This document shows, one piece after another, positions 28,301 through 40,700 of a DNA stretch of 64,000 nt. The position numbers and the translations under genes were made by a program. Within the stretch, counting starts at the first letter, position 1, and every line of letters begins with the position of its first letter. Under the pieces are notes generated by a model. The model did no database searches and was not told the origin of the DNA. It worked only from the letters and a program-made list of their open reading frames with translations. The DNA lies in the NCBI RefSeq assembly GCF_964340395.1, contig NC_135560.1, forward strand, positions 9,867,098 through 9,931,097. The letters run 5' to 3'. Source of the stretch: Glandiceps talaboti. Taxonomy: Eukaryota > Hemichordata > Enteropneusta > Spengelidae.

Positions 28301-31300
28301 TGCAGTGTTTCTCATGGAGTGTCAATATGCTGTTGGCACTGTAGATGCTGGCAAGGTACTAGAATATGCAGACAACATTAGACAGATAGTAAAGAAGCTT
28401 CCATTCTGGCTACATGACAAGTGGAGGAATATTGTCCAAAACAATAGAGATCAAGATGAAGCTGTGCAGTTCAAACATTTGGTCGATTTTGTTCGTAGAG
28501 AAGCAAGGAAAGCTACTGATCCTATGTACGGAAGAGATATGCTTGTTTCGGAGACAAAGAGAGTATTTAATACATCAGGAAGGCAGTTCAGAGGTAAACA
28601 GGCTGGAGGAAAGGTTTTGGCAACCAATGTGGAATCTTGTAATGCCAGTTCGCTGTATAAGGATGGTAAACAAACATCAGCAGGAACTGATCAGAACAAA
28701 ACCAGCAAGAAATTCGCCTTCGATAAACCATGTGGTTATTGCAGTGACTCTGGACATGTATTAAATTCATGTCTAAACTTTGTAAGTAAACCCGCAAGGT
28801 ATAGGTCAGACTTTGTCAAGTCCAAGGGACTTTGCTATGGATGCCTCAAGCAGGGACATCTGATAAGACAATGCAGAGCCAGATTATCTTGTGATAGGTG
28901 TAATGAGAAACACCCTACTATACTTCATGACGAGGACCGAGCTCACAAGAGTTCAGTGGAAATCAGCGATACTGCCAAGTCACAGCAAGGGGTTTCCATT
29001 AATTCCAATACCTGTATGGACAGAACTGTACTAGACAAGGCACAGTGTTCAATGGGGGCCGGCGACAGTGGAGAATGCACCATGGCCATTGTACCAGTCG
29101 TAGTCAGAGCCCGGAATAACATAGCTGTTGAGACATATGCGTTCTTAGATACAGGAAGCAATGTCAGCTTTTGTACTGAAGGCCTAGCCAAGCAGCTTGG
29201 GGTGACTGGGCGGAAAATGACAGTTAAGCTAGACACTATGGGGTCACCACAATGCCTCACAACTCACCAGATCAGTGCATTAACGGTTAGCGATTTGGAT
29301 GGTCATGACTGCGTTAGTTTGCCACCACTGTACACCAAAGAGAGGATCCCTGTGACAAGTAAACACATCCCAACACAGAAGGACATTGAAAGATGGGATC
29401 ACCTAAAAGGGATTGCTGTACCTACATTAAATGCTGACATTGGTCTGTTAATTGGAAATAATGTTCCTGATGCCTACACTCCAAAGGTTATCAAAACTGG
29501 ACCTCGAGGGAGTCCATATGCAGCCAAAACAGCCATTGGATGGATCTTGTGGAATGTAATCAGAGATAAGGAAGATCTTCATAGTAATTTGGCAGTCAAC
29601 AGGGTAGACGTAACAGTCTTGGAGGAAAGTCGTCAGTTGGAGCAGCTAGTCAGAAATGCAATAAATTTAGACTTCCCAGAGCGGTGCGTAGACACCAGGA
29701 AGGAGCCTTCCAGGGAAGATCAGCTGTTCAAAGAGAAGATGACCAAGTCAATCAGATTCCAAGGTGGTCATTATTCTATGGACTTACCCTTCCGAGATGA
29801 AAGTGTATTGTTGCCAGATAACAGAGATTTAGCACTGAATAGACTGCATTCACTCCGAAGAAGGATGGTAAAGGACTATAAGTTCTTCACAGACTATAGA
29901 GACTTCATGAACAAATTGTTAGTCAGTGGGTATGCTACGAAGGTTAGTGAAGATGGTGTTCAAGATGACACTTCCCAGAGTGGTAAAGTCTGGTATATAC
30001 CACACCACGGCGTATACCATCCCAGAAAACCACAGAAAATAAGAGTTGTATTTGATTGTTCAGCCAAGTGTAAGGGTGTGTCGCTGAATGATACACTGCT
30101 GTCAGGACCCAACTTGACCAATACCATTGTGAATGTTTTGTTGAGATTCAGACAGGGGCCTGTGGCTATAATGGCCGATATCGAAAGTATGTTTCATCAG
30201 GTCAAGGTTTCAGATCATCATACAGACTGTCTGAGATTTCTCTGGTGGCCAGATGGAGACTTCACGAGAGAGCCAGATGAGTACAAAATGGTTGCACACT
30301 TGTTTGGAGCAGTGTCGTCACCAGCATGTGCAAACATTGCACTTCACCAGACTGCAATAGACAACAAGCAGGACTTTAACTCTGAAGTAGTTGACGGTAT
30401 CTTCAGGAATTTCTATGTTGATGATTTCTTGAAGTCCATTGATACTGATGAGAAGGGCATTGTAATGGCCAAGGACACAAGAGAACTCTGCCAGAAGGGT
30501 GGATTTCGTTTAACAAAGTGGATCAGCACAAGTAAGGCTGTTAACAACTCCATACCTGTAGAGGAGAGGGCCAAGACACTCCTATATAACCTTGATCAAC
30601 ATGACCAGCAGATAGAGAGAGCTCTAGGAGTAGTGTGGTCAGTCGACACAGATACCTTTGGTTTTAAGATAAACCTGAAGGATGGACCATACACTAGAAG
30701 AGGTATTCTATCCAAGATTAGCACAATCTTTGACCCGTTGGGCATTGCTGCTCCATTTGTATTGCCAGCCAGGATACTATTACAGTCTCTTTGCAAGCAG
30801 AATATTGGATAGGACGAACCTATAGGTGGAGATGACCTTAAGAAATGGCGGCAGTGGGTAGAAGACATCGCTTACATAGAACAGCTCACAGTTCCAAGGA
30901 GTCTACAACCTAGAGGTGTCCAGATCACTTCCTGTCAACTTCATATGTTTTCCGATGCTAGTGACAAGGGCTATGGGATTGCAGCTTATACCCGACTTAG
31001 TGACAACAGAGGACAAGTACACTGTAATCTGTTGATGGGAAAGGCCAGAGTCGCACCCTTGAAAAGGATCACAATACCCAGGATGGAATTGACAGCGGCG
31101 AGCATATCAGTGAAGTTTGCTCATATGATCACAAAGGAAATGGACTACCAGTTCGATAAGATTATCTATTGGACAGATAGTATGTCAGTGTTACGCTATA
31201 TCAACAATAACACTAGCAGGTTTCATACCTTTGTGGCAAATCGTCTCACTACCATACATGAGGGATCATCACCAGAGCAGTGGAGGTATGTAAACACCAA

Positions 31301-34300
31301 ACTGAATGCGGCTGACATAGCTTCGAGAGGACTACAGGTCAAGGACGAAAAGATGACCAAACAGTGGTTATATGGACCAGCGTTCCTAAAGATGGATGAG
31401 TCACAATGGCCTAAGACAGAGTTGTGCAGAAATCTGCCTGCTGATGACCCAGAAGTAAAAGGGGTTGCAGCAAGCACCATGAAGGAAGAATCCCATACAA
31501 CAATGGACAAGTTGTTAAGCAGATATTCAAGCTGGGAAAGGCTGAAAACTACAGTAGCTTGGATTCTACGACTGAAGGAGAATCTGAAGAAACGGATGAA
31601 TAGAGCTGAGAGAGTTACTCACAATGATAGTCAGAAGCCAGACTACTTAACAGCAGCAGACATGAGGGCAGCTGAGATGTCCATAGTCAAATATGTACAG
31701 GAAAGACATTTTTCAGATATCAGTAAGGACTGTGAACATAGGTTCATGAAATTAGACCCAGTTAAAGACAGTAATGGAGTTGTTAGGGTTGGAGGAAGAC
31801 TGTCACGAGCAGCAATTCCCATGGAAACAAAACACCCAATTCTCTTGCCAGAAGACTCACCAATTACTGAGCTAATATTAGAAGACATCCATCGACATAC
31901 AGGACATATGGGAAGTAACATCACTTGACAAAGCTGCGTGAACGATATTGGATTCCTAAAGCCAGTGTTAAGATCAGAAGTATTATTGCTAAATGTGTTG
32001 TTTGTAAGCGCTATAGAGCCAAGCTGATGACACAAAAGATGGCTGATCTACCAGAGCAGAGACTGATTATTGGAGAACCACCATTCTCACAGTCTGGAGT
32101 CGACTATTTTGGTCCATTTGAGATCAAGCGGGGGCGCAGCACAGTCAAACGCTATGGAGTGTTGTTCACTTGTTTTTCTATCAGAGCAGTTCATATTGAG
32201 GTTGCTCATAGCCTCAACACCGATTCATGTATAAACGCAATAAGAAGATTTGCTGCTAGAAGAGGTCCTGTTCGTAAGTTGAGGTCTGATAATGGTACTA
32301 ATTTGATAGGAGCAAAACGTGAGCTTAGGGAGGAGATAGAGAAATGGAACCAGTCAAGAATGCACTCCAGTTTGCGCCAAGAAGACATAGAATGGGAATT
32401 TAACCCACCATATGCTTCCCACCATGGAGGAGTTTGGGAAAGGATGATACGATCAGTGCGGAAGATTCTATATGGCTTATTAAGAGAGCAGAATACTCGT
32501 TTAGATGATGAGGGACTACAAACCCTGATGTGCGAAGTTGAGGCAGTAATCAACAGTAGACCAATCACCAGAGTATCGAATGATACTACAGACCCTCAAG
32601 CACTAACACCTAATCACCTTCTATTGTTACAGTCAGGACAGGTACCACCACCTGGAGTATTTCAGAAGGAAGACAACTTTGCTAGGAGGAGGTGGCGGCA
32701 AATTCAACACTTGGCCAATGTATTCTGGAGAAGATGGAGCAAGGAGTATCTGACACGCCTGCAGGAACGTCAGAAATGGGTGAATCCTGAGAGAAATATT
32801 GAAAAGAATGACATAGTGTTAGTTGCAGACAACTCTCCAAGAAATCAGTGGCAAATGGGGAGAGTGGTTGATGTATTTCCGGATGAGAAAGGATTGGTTA
32901 GGATTGCACGAGTCAAGATGGGAACATCTGTTTTGGAACGCCCTATTACTAAATTGTGTGTTATCTTGGAAGCTGACATTTGAACTGTATTGTAAGCAAG
33001 AAGTGACTATTATTGTTGCAGAACAGATTGTAACGTACTAATCTATTTGATCATCTATGAAGAGGAATTAATGTGAAAAGGGACTGTTCATATGTCATCG
33101 TACATACTAGGGACTGTTGACAGCATTTTTCGTGGACTGTTGATTTTCAGAAAATGTGGACGCAAAGAATTTTTAGATTCTTAAAGCCATAATTATTTAG
33201 TTGTGTTTATGGACTGATTATAGAACTTGTAGTATTAGGCTGCATTTGAGTTCGTAAATTTGCACGCGAGTAGTTTCATGGTTTGAAATTTAGTTATTGA
33301 TTGGACCATTGAGATAATTTCTCGTGAACTTTTCAAAGCAACACCTGGTGCTACGTAAAGCGGATTTGAAAACTAGTGTATTGAAAAATAAGTTAGTTCT
33401 AATTACTTTGAGTATACCTCTGCGTAATTAGGGGGGCCGGGATGTTGTAGCTTAAATTTTGCTAGATGTAGGTTGAGGGCGCTCGCACATGCGCATGGGA
33501 AGGAAACAAAGTTTTGAAGTGTGCCTTTTGGGCTAACGTGTGTGGGAAGAAATATTCCACATTATTACTTGACTACAGACGAGTTAACCCCGATAACAGA
33601 GGTTCGTACTTACTTTAGACCTTTGTGAAACACTTTTAGGTATTTTGAATGTAAATGATCGACTTTTAGATCTGTTTTGTTGCAAGTTATCATTGCCACT
33701 ACCATCGATTGTCATCGTCACATGTTTGCACCGGATGTGAATTTTACCATCGTGAGATACAGAATATTGAAGGACTTTGACTTTGATATTAGACCTTGCG
33801 AGATATCTTATGAATAGTTGTAAGTTCTTATCATGTTTTTGAGTACTATTACTGTTCTAGAACTCCTGTAAGTACACATAACTTAGTAACAGTGTTAAAG
33901 TATTGGAGTCGATTTCTCATTCCTGTCAATAGGTGGCGCTATTCACCTAAGTTATTACTAGAGATTTGAAGTGTTGTATTTTGTATTTACAAGTGTTATT
34001 TATTGTGTTATTTTCAGTTTACGTGTCTGCGACATAGTGTGCCACAGTGTGTGATTACGTTTCATTACGTGATTATAAGCATTCAAGTATGACAAGTCTA
34101 CAGTAAATAAAGTTTCAAGTTACTGTGAAACCAAGGTGTCAATTATTGTCGATGCTACTACAGGTATGCTATGACTGGGCGCCCTCACACATCGGTCAAC
34201 CTCTCCGGTAAGAGGAGGCTGGTGAGAAAGGACAGGCATGACATATCTTGCAGCCAAATAGGCAGCGACAGGGTTAAAGTGCGCATTGTTTTCCCTTCCA

Positions 34301-34686
34301 TTGTCTACAAATCCTCTTTGATGTCTATTCGTTCATTTGTAATTGTAGCAATTTAGTACAAAACAGTTTGAATAATTCATAGGCAGGCTTTTCTCGGAAA
34401 CTAGTTCAAAGTCAACAAAATGGTAAATATTCAAAAGGACAAAGGAACACACATGTATTAACATAGAATTTAAGACAGTAATAAGTCAAAAATTCTAATT
34501 TGACTAAGAAAACAAAATGCATTTTTTGTGACATGTCATGCATGTATGTACATATGTACACATGTGTGCATGCTTGGGTGTGTGTGTATATACATACATA
34601 CATACATACATACATACATACATACATACATACATACATACATACATACATACATACATACATACATACATACATACATACATACA

Positions 34687-34717
<31 letters not shown>

Positions 34718-37700
34718 GTAACGCATAATTTCAAATGTTGAGAGATAAATGTGTGTAACCACAGTATGCTGTTTCTCATTCCTGACAGCTTGGTTTTAAC
34801 ACATCTTTATGCAGTATCATCTACACTTTGATCTCCTTTTAAGTTTGAATTCTCCTTTGCATATGTGTTGACCTTAACACTGGTTTACATGTTGACCCAT
34901 CTAGCAGTTGTAGCCATGGTGATGACATGTCCAATTCATACACTGATGATAACTACCTTATGTGTGTGGCTGAAGTCAAGTCTAAAACAGCAAAACCAGA
35001 CAATGTACACATTGGTTTAGTGGTAAGTTTTAATAAAAAAAACAAAAACCAGACACTATAGACATTGGTTTAGTGAAATAGTGAGGTTTATATGAATGAT
35101 ATTAGCCTGTTTACAAGCTGATCTGAGTTTTTGCTTCGCTATCTCACTAACTGCTTGTATTGATATCCACGGCAAATGATTAATGTGATTTGAAAATTAT
35201 ACACTCAAACTGATTGGTCACATTGTGGAGTAATAACGTACATCAGTCTATTTTACTATTCAAATGAAGTCAATACATAACTGCTCTGATTGAGATGAGC
35301 ACAACAGCAACATGATTTACATATTATGAATATTATGTAAATAACTACAGACAGTCATGTTGATAACTGCTATTGAGGGGCGTGGCCATAGTAACCATTT
35401 GCTGTTGCTAGCATTACAAGCAGTTAGTAAGACAGCGAGGCAAAATCACAGATCTTGATGTAAACAGGCTAAAATGTTATAGCAGTGATGCAGCAACAAC
35501 CTGACAAATGTTACAGTGTAATATGTATGTATGATAATGGGATAAATTGCTGGCAGACTAAGGAAGCTTTGCCATTTTAACTCCAACACAGTAGTATGAC
35601 TGAAAGCTTGATAATGACAAGTTTTAACTGTAGAACTACTACTAATTTTTGTACACCAAACTTTTACTTTGTTCATTTTTACAGGCAGTACAACCAGCTA
35701 CTGGTGATATCATTTATGATGAATTTGAAGATAACAACAGTCGCAGTGAATTAGAAACCAGGATTAGTCATATCCAGCCTGTAGAGTTATTATTACCAAT
35801 GACATTATCTGAAAATTCAGAGAAAATTATCAACACGATCACGGCAAGCTGGTAGGTTCAAGTTCAAAGTTCACATGGTCTTACTCATTTTGCATTTACA
35901 TTGATCCTGGGATATACTGGGTTTACACACTCTATGAAGTCATGGAATTTCAAACCACTCAAGACAATGGAATTTCCTTTACAGTGATGGAAAAGTGTGA
36001 ATCATTGTTCTATGAAGTACTGAAATATAGAAATTATACCACAAAATATTAAAAAGTCTCATCACTTAAAGGGGCTCAAGCTGAGTTTATATGTTTTGGG
36101 GATGTAATTTTTTTCTGCATATTAAAAAGTATTCTACTTACAGATGTATACTGAACCACCACTTGCAATTGACTGAACTCAAACCTGGTATTAGACTATA
36201 ACTTATAAACGATCTGATGACATAATTTATTATATGTATCAAAAAAAGTGTAAAGGAGCTATTCAATCACCAATTCTAACGATGTCAGAACACAAATTGT
36301 AATGTCATAGAAGGCATGCATTGACATTTACATTATACTAGAACAGTTTAATCAAGGTTTTATGTAATTATTTTCACTTGAGTAGAAAACTTATAAACTT
36401 TAAGCATTCAACCTTCTGTCAATCATGTGCACAAATCATGTGACAGTCTTGTTATCGGTTTGTGCTACAAAATACATGGGGAAGATGTCCATTAAAACAT
36501 GATATGCCATAAAAACAATTAAATGAAGATTTTAGTGATTTCAATTTGAATCTTCATAACATACATAAGTGGTTGCTATTTAGGGAAGATCTAGAGTATG
36601 GATTATATTCTTGGGTATATTACAAAATCTTGTATAACTTCCTTTGTCAACTTTGAGCATTTAATGTATGGATTTCTTAGATTAGTAACAGGTAGAATTA
36701 AACGTGTGTTGTGTAAATTTACTTTGCTGTGTGTTCATTCATTATAGTATGATTTGGAGAGGGTCTGATCTAAACAAGTGAAATTACACTTCCCTGGGCT
36801 GGCTTCCCTGGGCTGGGTTATGTCATAATTGGAAACAGACACTAAATCTTCCAAATTTTAGTTTCAGGAAAGAAGACCGAATCAGAGTGGAAAGGATAGA
36901 AGACGATATTTTTGAGTACAACTCTGCCTTCCAGGCTGTGTCAGATTTCTACCATACATCTCAAACTACAAATAATCCTAAAGGTAAAAACAACAGATAT
37001 CAACACTATACTATCAATGTCATTTGTGGTGGTCCAACAAGCTACACTACATACAGCATCGACTTTGAAATATACTCACTAGTGGCACTCCAATAGTCTA
37101 CAAATTTTCAAAAGTTAGATTTTTTCATCCTGGGAGATGAAATTGTTAACCAGTATTGTTACATATGTACCAGAGATTAATTGCACCAGTGTATCCCATA
37201 CTAGTGGTATTTTCACTGCAGTGCAATACCAAAAACATTATTGCATACCTGCATGCAAATGATATGCAAATGAATATGCAATAGTTTGTTCTACACAAAA
37301 GCACATGATTGCATATTGTCATTTTTACGGAAATCTGTAATTTAGGACAAACATACGTATTAATAACAGAACCACATGCCATGTGAGCTCCAGTGTGGAT
37401 ACTCAGGAGTATTTTGCACTTGTGGTTGCAGTGTTTTCTACTGCACTTTCTAGAGTGTAGCTGGTGAAAGTACTGCCACAGAGAAATCTGCAAGCACTTG
37501 TACAAATACTCCAAGTACGCCACACTTACAATCACACATCATGGCGTTCTATCATATTATCTAATTATTAATTAATGTAATTGTCTGTGAAGGCCATCAT
37601 TAATCTCATCTTAATCTCATCTTAATCTCTGTTTATTTCAGCTAGTAAATTACAAGAGATGGTAAACCTACCAAGACCTGTTATTTCATGTCTATCAGCT

Positions 37701-40700
37701 CTCATGAAATATTTACAAGAATTTAATCTTGAAAAAGTTCTGAAACTTACAAGGTAGGGGGGTTGTTTTGTAGTTACTTTCTCTCACCATGGTAACTGTG
37801 AATTATATGTTTTCATTTTTGTGTGTGTTTTTTTTGGGCAGTGTTATAGTTATAAATCTAAATTGGGCCTTCATAGAAAATCATTATTGAAATAAATGAT
37901 ATGCCAATAATGTTACAACTTATGTTTGTTGGCCAGTACCATTATAGTATACAGCATGATAAACAAAGCCAATGCATGTAGAACAAGTTTGAATACCAGA
38001 CCAGTACTCATTATGATATAATCGATATGAATGGATATTAACATTTTGGGGAGCTTGAATTTAATTTTATGATACCAAGTAACAACATGTACAAACCTGA
38101 CCTTTCATTAAGGTTCATGACAATAATGTTTTATGAGGAAACTTAGAATTGTGTGTCCTTCCTTCTACAGCAATGTAAAATGCTTCTCCACTCAAGCCAG
38201 ACACATGAAATTAAATGCATGTACACTAAAGAATCTTGAAGTCTTTAAAAATGAGGTGAGAAATCTATTTATCTCAAACATATACCATAATCTTTTTTTA
38301 TTTAGTTTTATAAAGTGTTCGAGACAGACCCTCGCTTACAATGGCACTGCAGAACAGTGCCCTCAGTGGCCAACCTAAACAATCTTTCGTTTTTGTCTTA
38401 TAGTCCATTATAACTAAATGAACACCTTTTGGTATAATTCTTGGTATCCACAGTAGAATTTTACCACAAAGGTGTGTCATAAAAATAGTAAGAATAAGCC
38501 AACCTTCTTGTTTTATTATGACCCTCTAGTGTGAGGTAAAATACTATTACAGGTACTGAGAATTCTGCAGAGCTGTGTACCCTGCACAAAAACAACACAT
38601 AGCAAGAAGACTAATTAAACTGAGACTATATAAAGTTTATACATAGCCACACCTAGTATTGTATGACAGACAGATCATGTAAATAAGGGCACCCTAAGAT
38701 CTGACAGAAAAGACAGGAAACATTATTTTAGAAATATAATCTCTGCTAGCTCTTTCAAAGGATGTACATTCATATGAAAAAAAACCCCAGTAAACATTCT
38801 CTTTTCTGAGTCCAATTTAGACTGATGGTGGAAGTAAAGGTACATTATGTCGGATCTTAGATCATACGGTGACAAGATTTGGTCAAAGACTACTGAGAAA
38901 ATGGATTGCACAGCCATTACTTAATATCAGGTAAATATTTGCAAAATAGTACAGACTGTTTTATACCATTCTTATGCTGTATTCTTATAACTTAAAATAA
39001 GACAAAATAAAAAAATTGTGTGTTTCCAATAACCGACCGACCGTAGCTTAAACCGGTGACCCTAAATAGTTTTTAAACATTTAAAACTAAGACAAGAAAT
39101 TCTTTGTCTTCTTGACCTTCATGCACATCAGTTTTCTTTCCCCAGCAATGTCTGTACGTATTTCATTGAACTAGCACAGAAAGGGTATTCTCGACCGACA
39201 TTTTGATTGGTTTTAAGTCGAAGCAATATTTCTCAAAAGTAAAAACAATTAAAAAATAAAATAAACATAAAATAAAATCCAGACCTACAGTACTATCTGA
39301 GGCCATGTTATCGGAAACACACAATTACTTTTTTTTTACCTAAAGATGCAAACTACTTAAACCTGCACTAGCTGAAACTGGGACATTTTTTTCATCAAAT
39401 AACCAAAGATATATTCATTAAAAATTGGTCAATTACATATAAAAAAGACATTGTATCTGTTAATTAGCGGTCAATATTATCTGTAGGTAGTGTAGTGACA
39501 AGATTAAATCTTGAGCAAAAGCTTGGTTTTAAATCTGTCAACATTTTAAAACTGTACTAGTTTGTAACTGGAGTATCATTTTTTCAGTCAGACAATTACA
39601 TTATATTCCCTGAAAATTGTTCCTATACCAATAATTAGACATTGCATGTGTTAATCAGGGGTTTATATTATTTCTATTTTGATAACAGTGAAATAGAGGA
39701 ACGTCTAGGAGCCATCCATGATATCCTGCAGTCTGGCAGTCAAGTTATAACCAAAGTCAAGGAGTTATTGGTTAAAATACCTGACATTGAGAAAGGTCTA
39801 TGCAGTATATACCATAAGAAGGTAGAGTTTGTAAAAATAGTGTAGTTCTGATTATCCAACTCTGACTGGTTTAGTCCAGCTGACACTAAACTTTTTAGTG
39901 TGTACTGTAAACCTAGATGTCTTCGCTACTAGAAAATGTTATGATTATTAGTCTTCAGCTAGTTCTCAAAGATTAATTTTTATGAATTACCAGACTGGTA
40001 CAATGTGTTCATGTACAAGGTGTTATAGTCACTACTTATTTTGCATTTTTGTTTTCTAGTGGAATAAACAAAAATAAAACTTTTACAAAAATTTCCATGT
40101 TTACAGTATTTCCTTCAGTGTAAAACATCTCATGAATATTCATTGTTCAACCATGAATACATTATTTCTGCTGACTCCCATCATGCAATGGCCCACAGCA
40201 AAGATACTCTATAAAGGCACAAGATCAACTTGATTTTTCTCGGAAATCGCAAGTAATCGTAGGTGATGTAAAATCATGAAACGACTCTAAAACCCATGGT
40301 TTATGAAAATGTCTATTTCCTGGGGTGGTGTTCCCCTTTAATGTGTACTTTTGAGAATTGCATGAAAATAATGAAATTTAAGTGAAATTCAAAACTTTAA
40401 AAATGTCTACTGCTGGCATCTATCTGCCGATCACATAGTGGAGTTGTAGTATAGGGTAACAGTATCAACAAAAGATAGAAAAAAGTAAAGGGTACCGATA
40501 ACAAAATATTTTGTTGTGTATTTCAGAGCTCAACTGCAGAATTTGTTTCTGTAAGTAAAACGTTGTCTAAGCTAGTGAAGGAATTACATGGTATCCAAGG
40601 TTTGGTACAGCAAGATATCAAGTCATCACTGTTAAAGACATTACTGACTGAAATACCTGTATTTCTAGATAACATCCAGAGCTTCACAAATGCTATCAAT

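Larger units (their letters stand above)
25899..34162 (+). mobile_element. BEL/Pao LTR retrotransposon, full length, recently inserted
   Basis: An 8,264-bp element with two 720-bp LTRs (TGTTGTAG...CTACTACA) differing at about three bases by eye, roughly 0.4 per cent. Internal order is gag with zinc knuckles, aspartic protease, reverse transcriptase, RNase H, integrase. Protease-RT-RH-IN order, the YVDD box and the C-terminal integrase extension place it in BEL/Pao. A polypurine tract (aggggggccggga) precedes the 3' LTR. The coding region has one in-frame stop (30810-30812) and one frameshift near 31925, so this copy is probably not autonomous. Flanks share only GGT (25894-25896 and 34163-34165), so the target duplication is unclear. 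It lies in MSH3 intron 4 in the sense orientation. Confidence 0.97.
25703..34888 (+). other. MSH3 intron 4, U12-type AT-AC intron
   Basis: The intron begins with ATATCCTTTT, which matches the minor-spliceosome 5' site. It ends at tggtttAC, preceded by GACCTTAAC (34870-34878), which matches seven of nine positions of the U12 branch-site consensus TTCCTTAAC. The branch adenosine is 11-12 nt from the AC end, inside the range typical of U12 introns. Splicing here restores an Asp codon and the MSH3 frame. The intron holds a whole BEL/Pao element and a (CATA)n tract. Confidence 0.9.
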
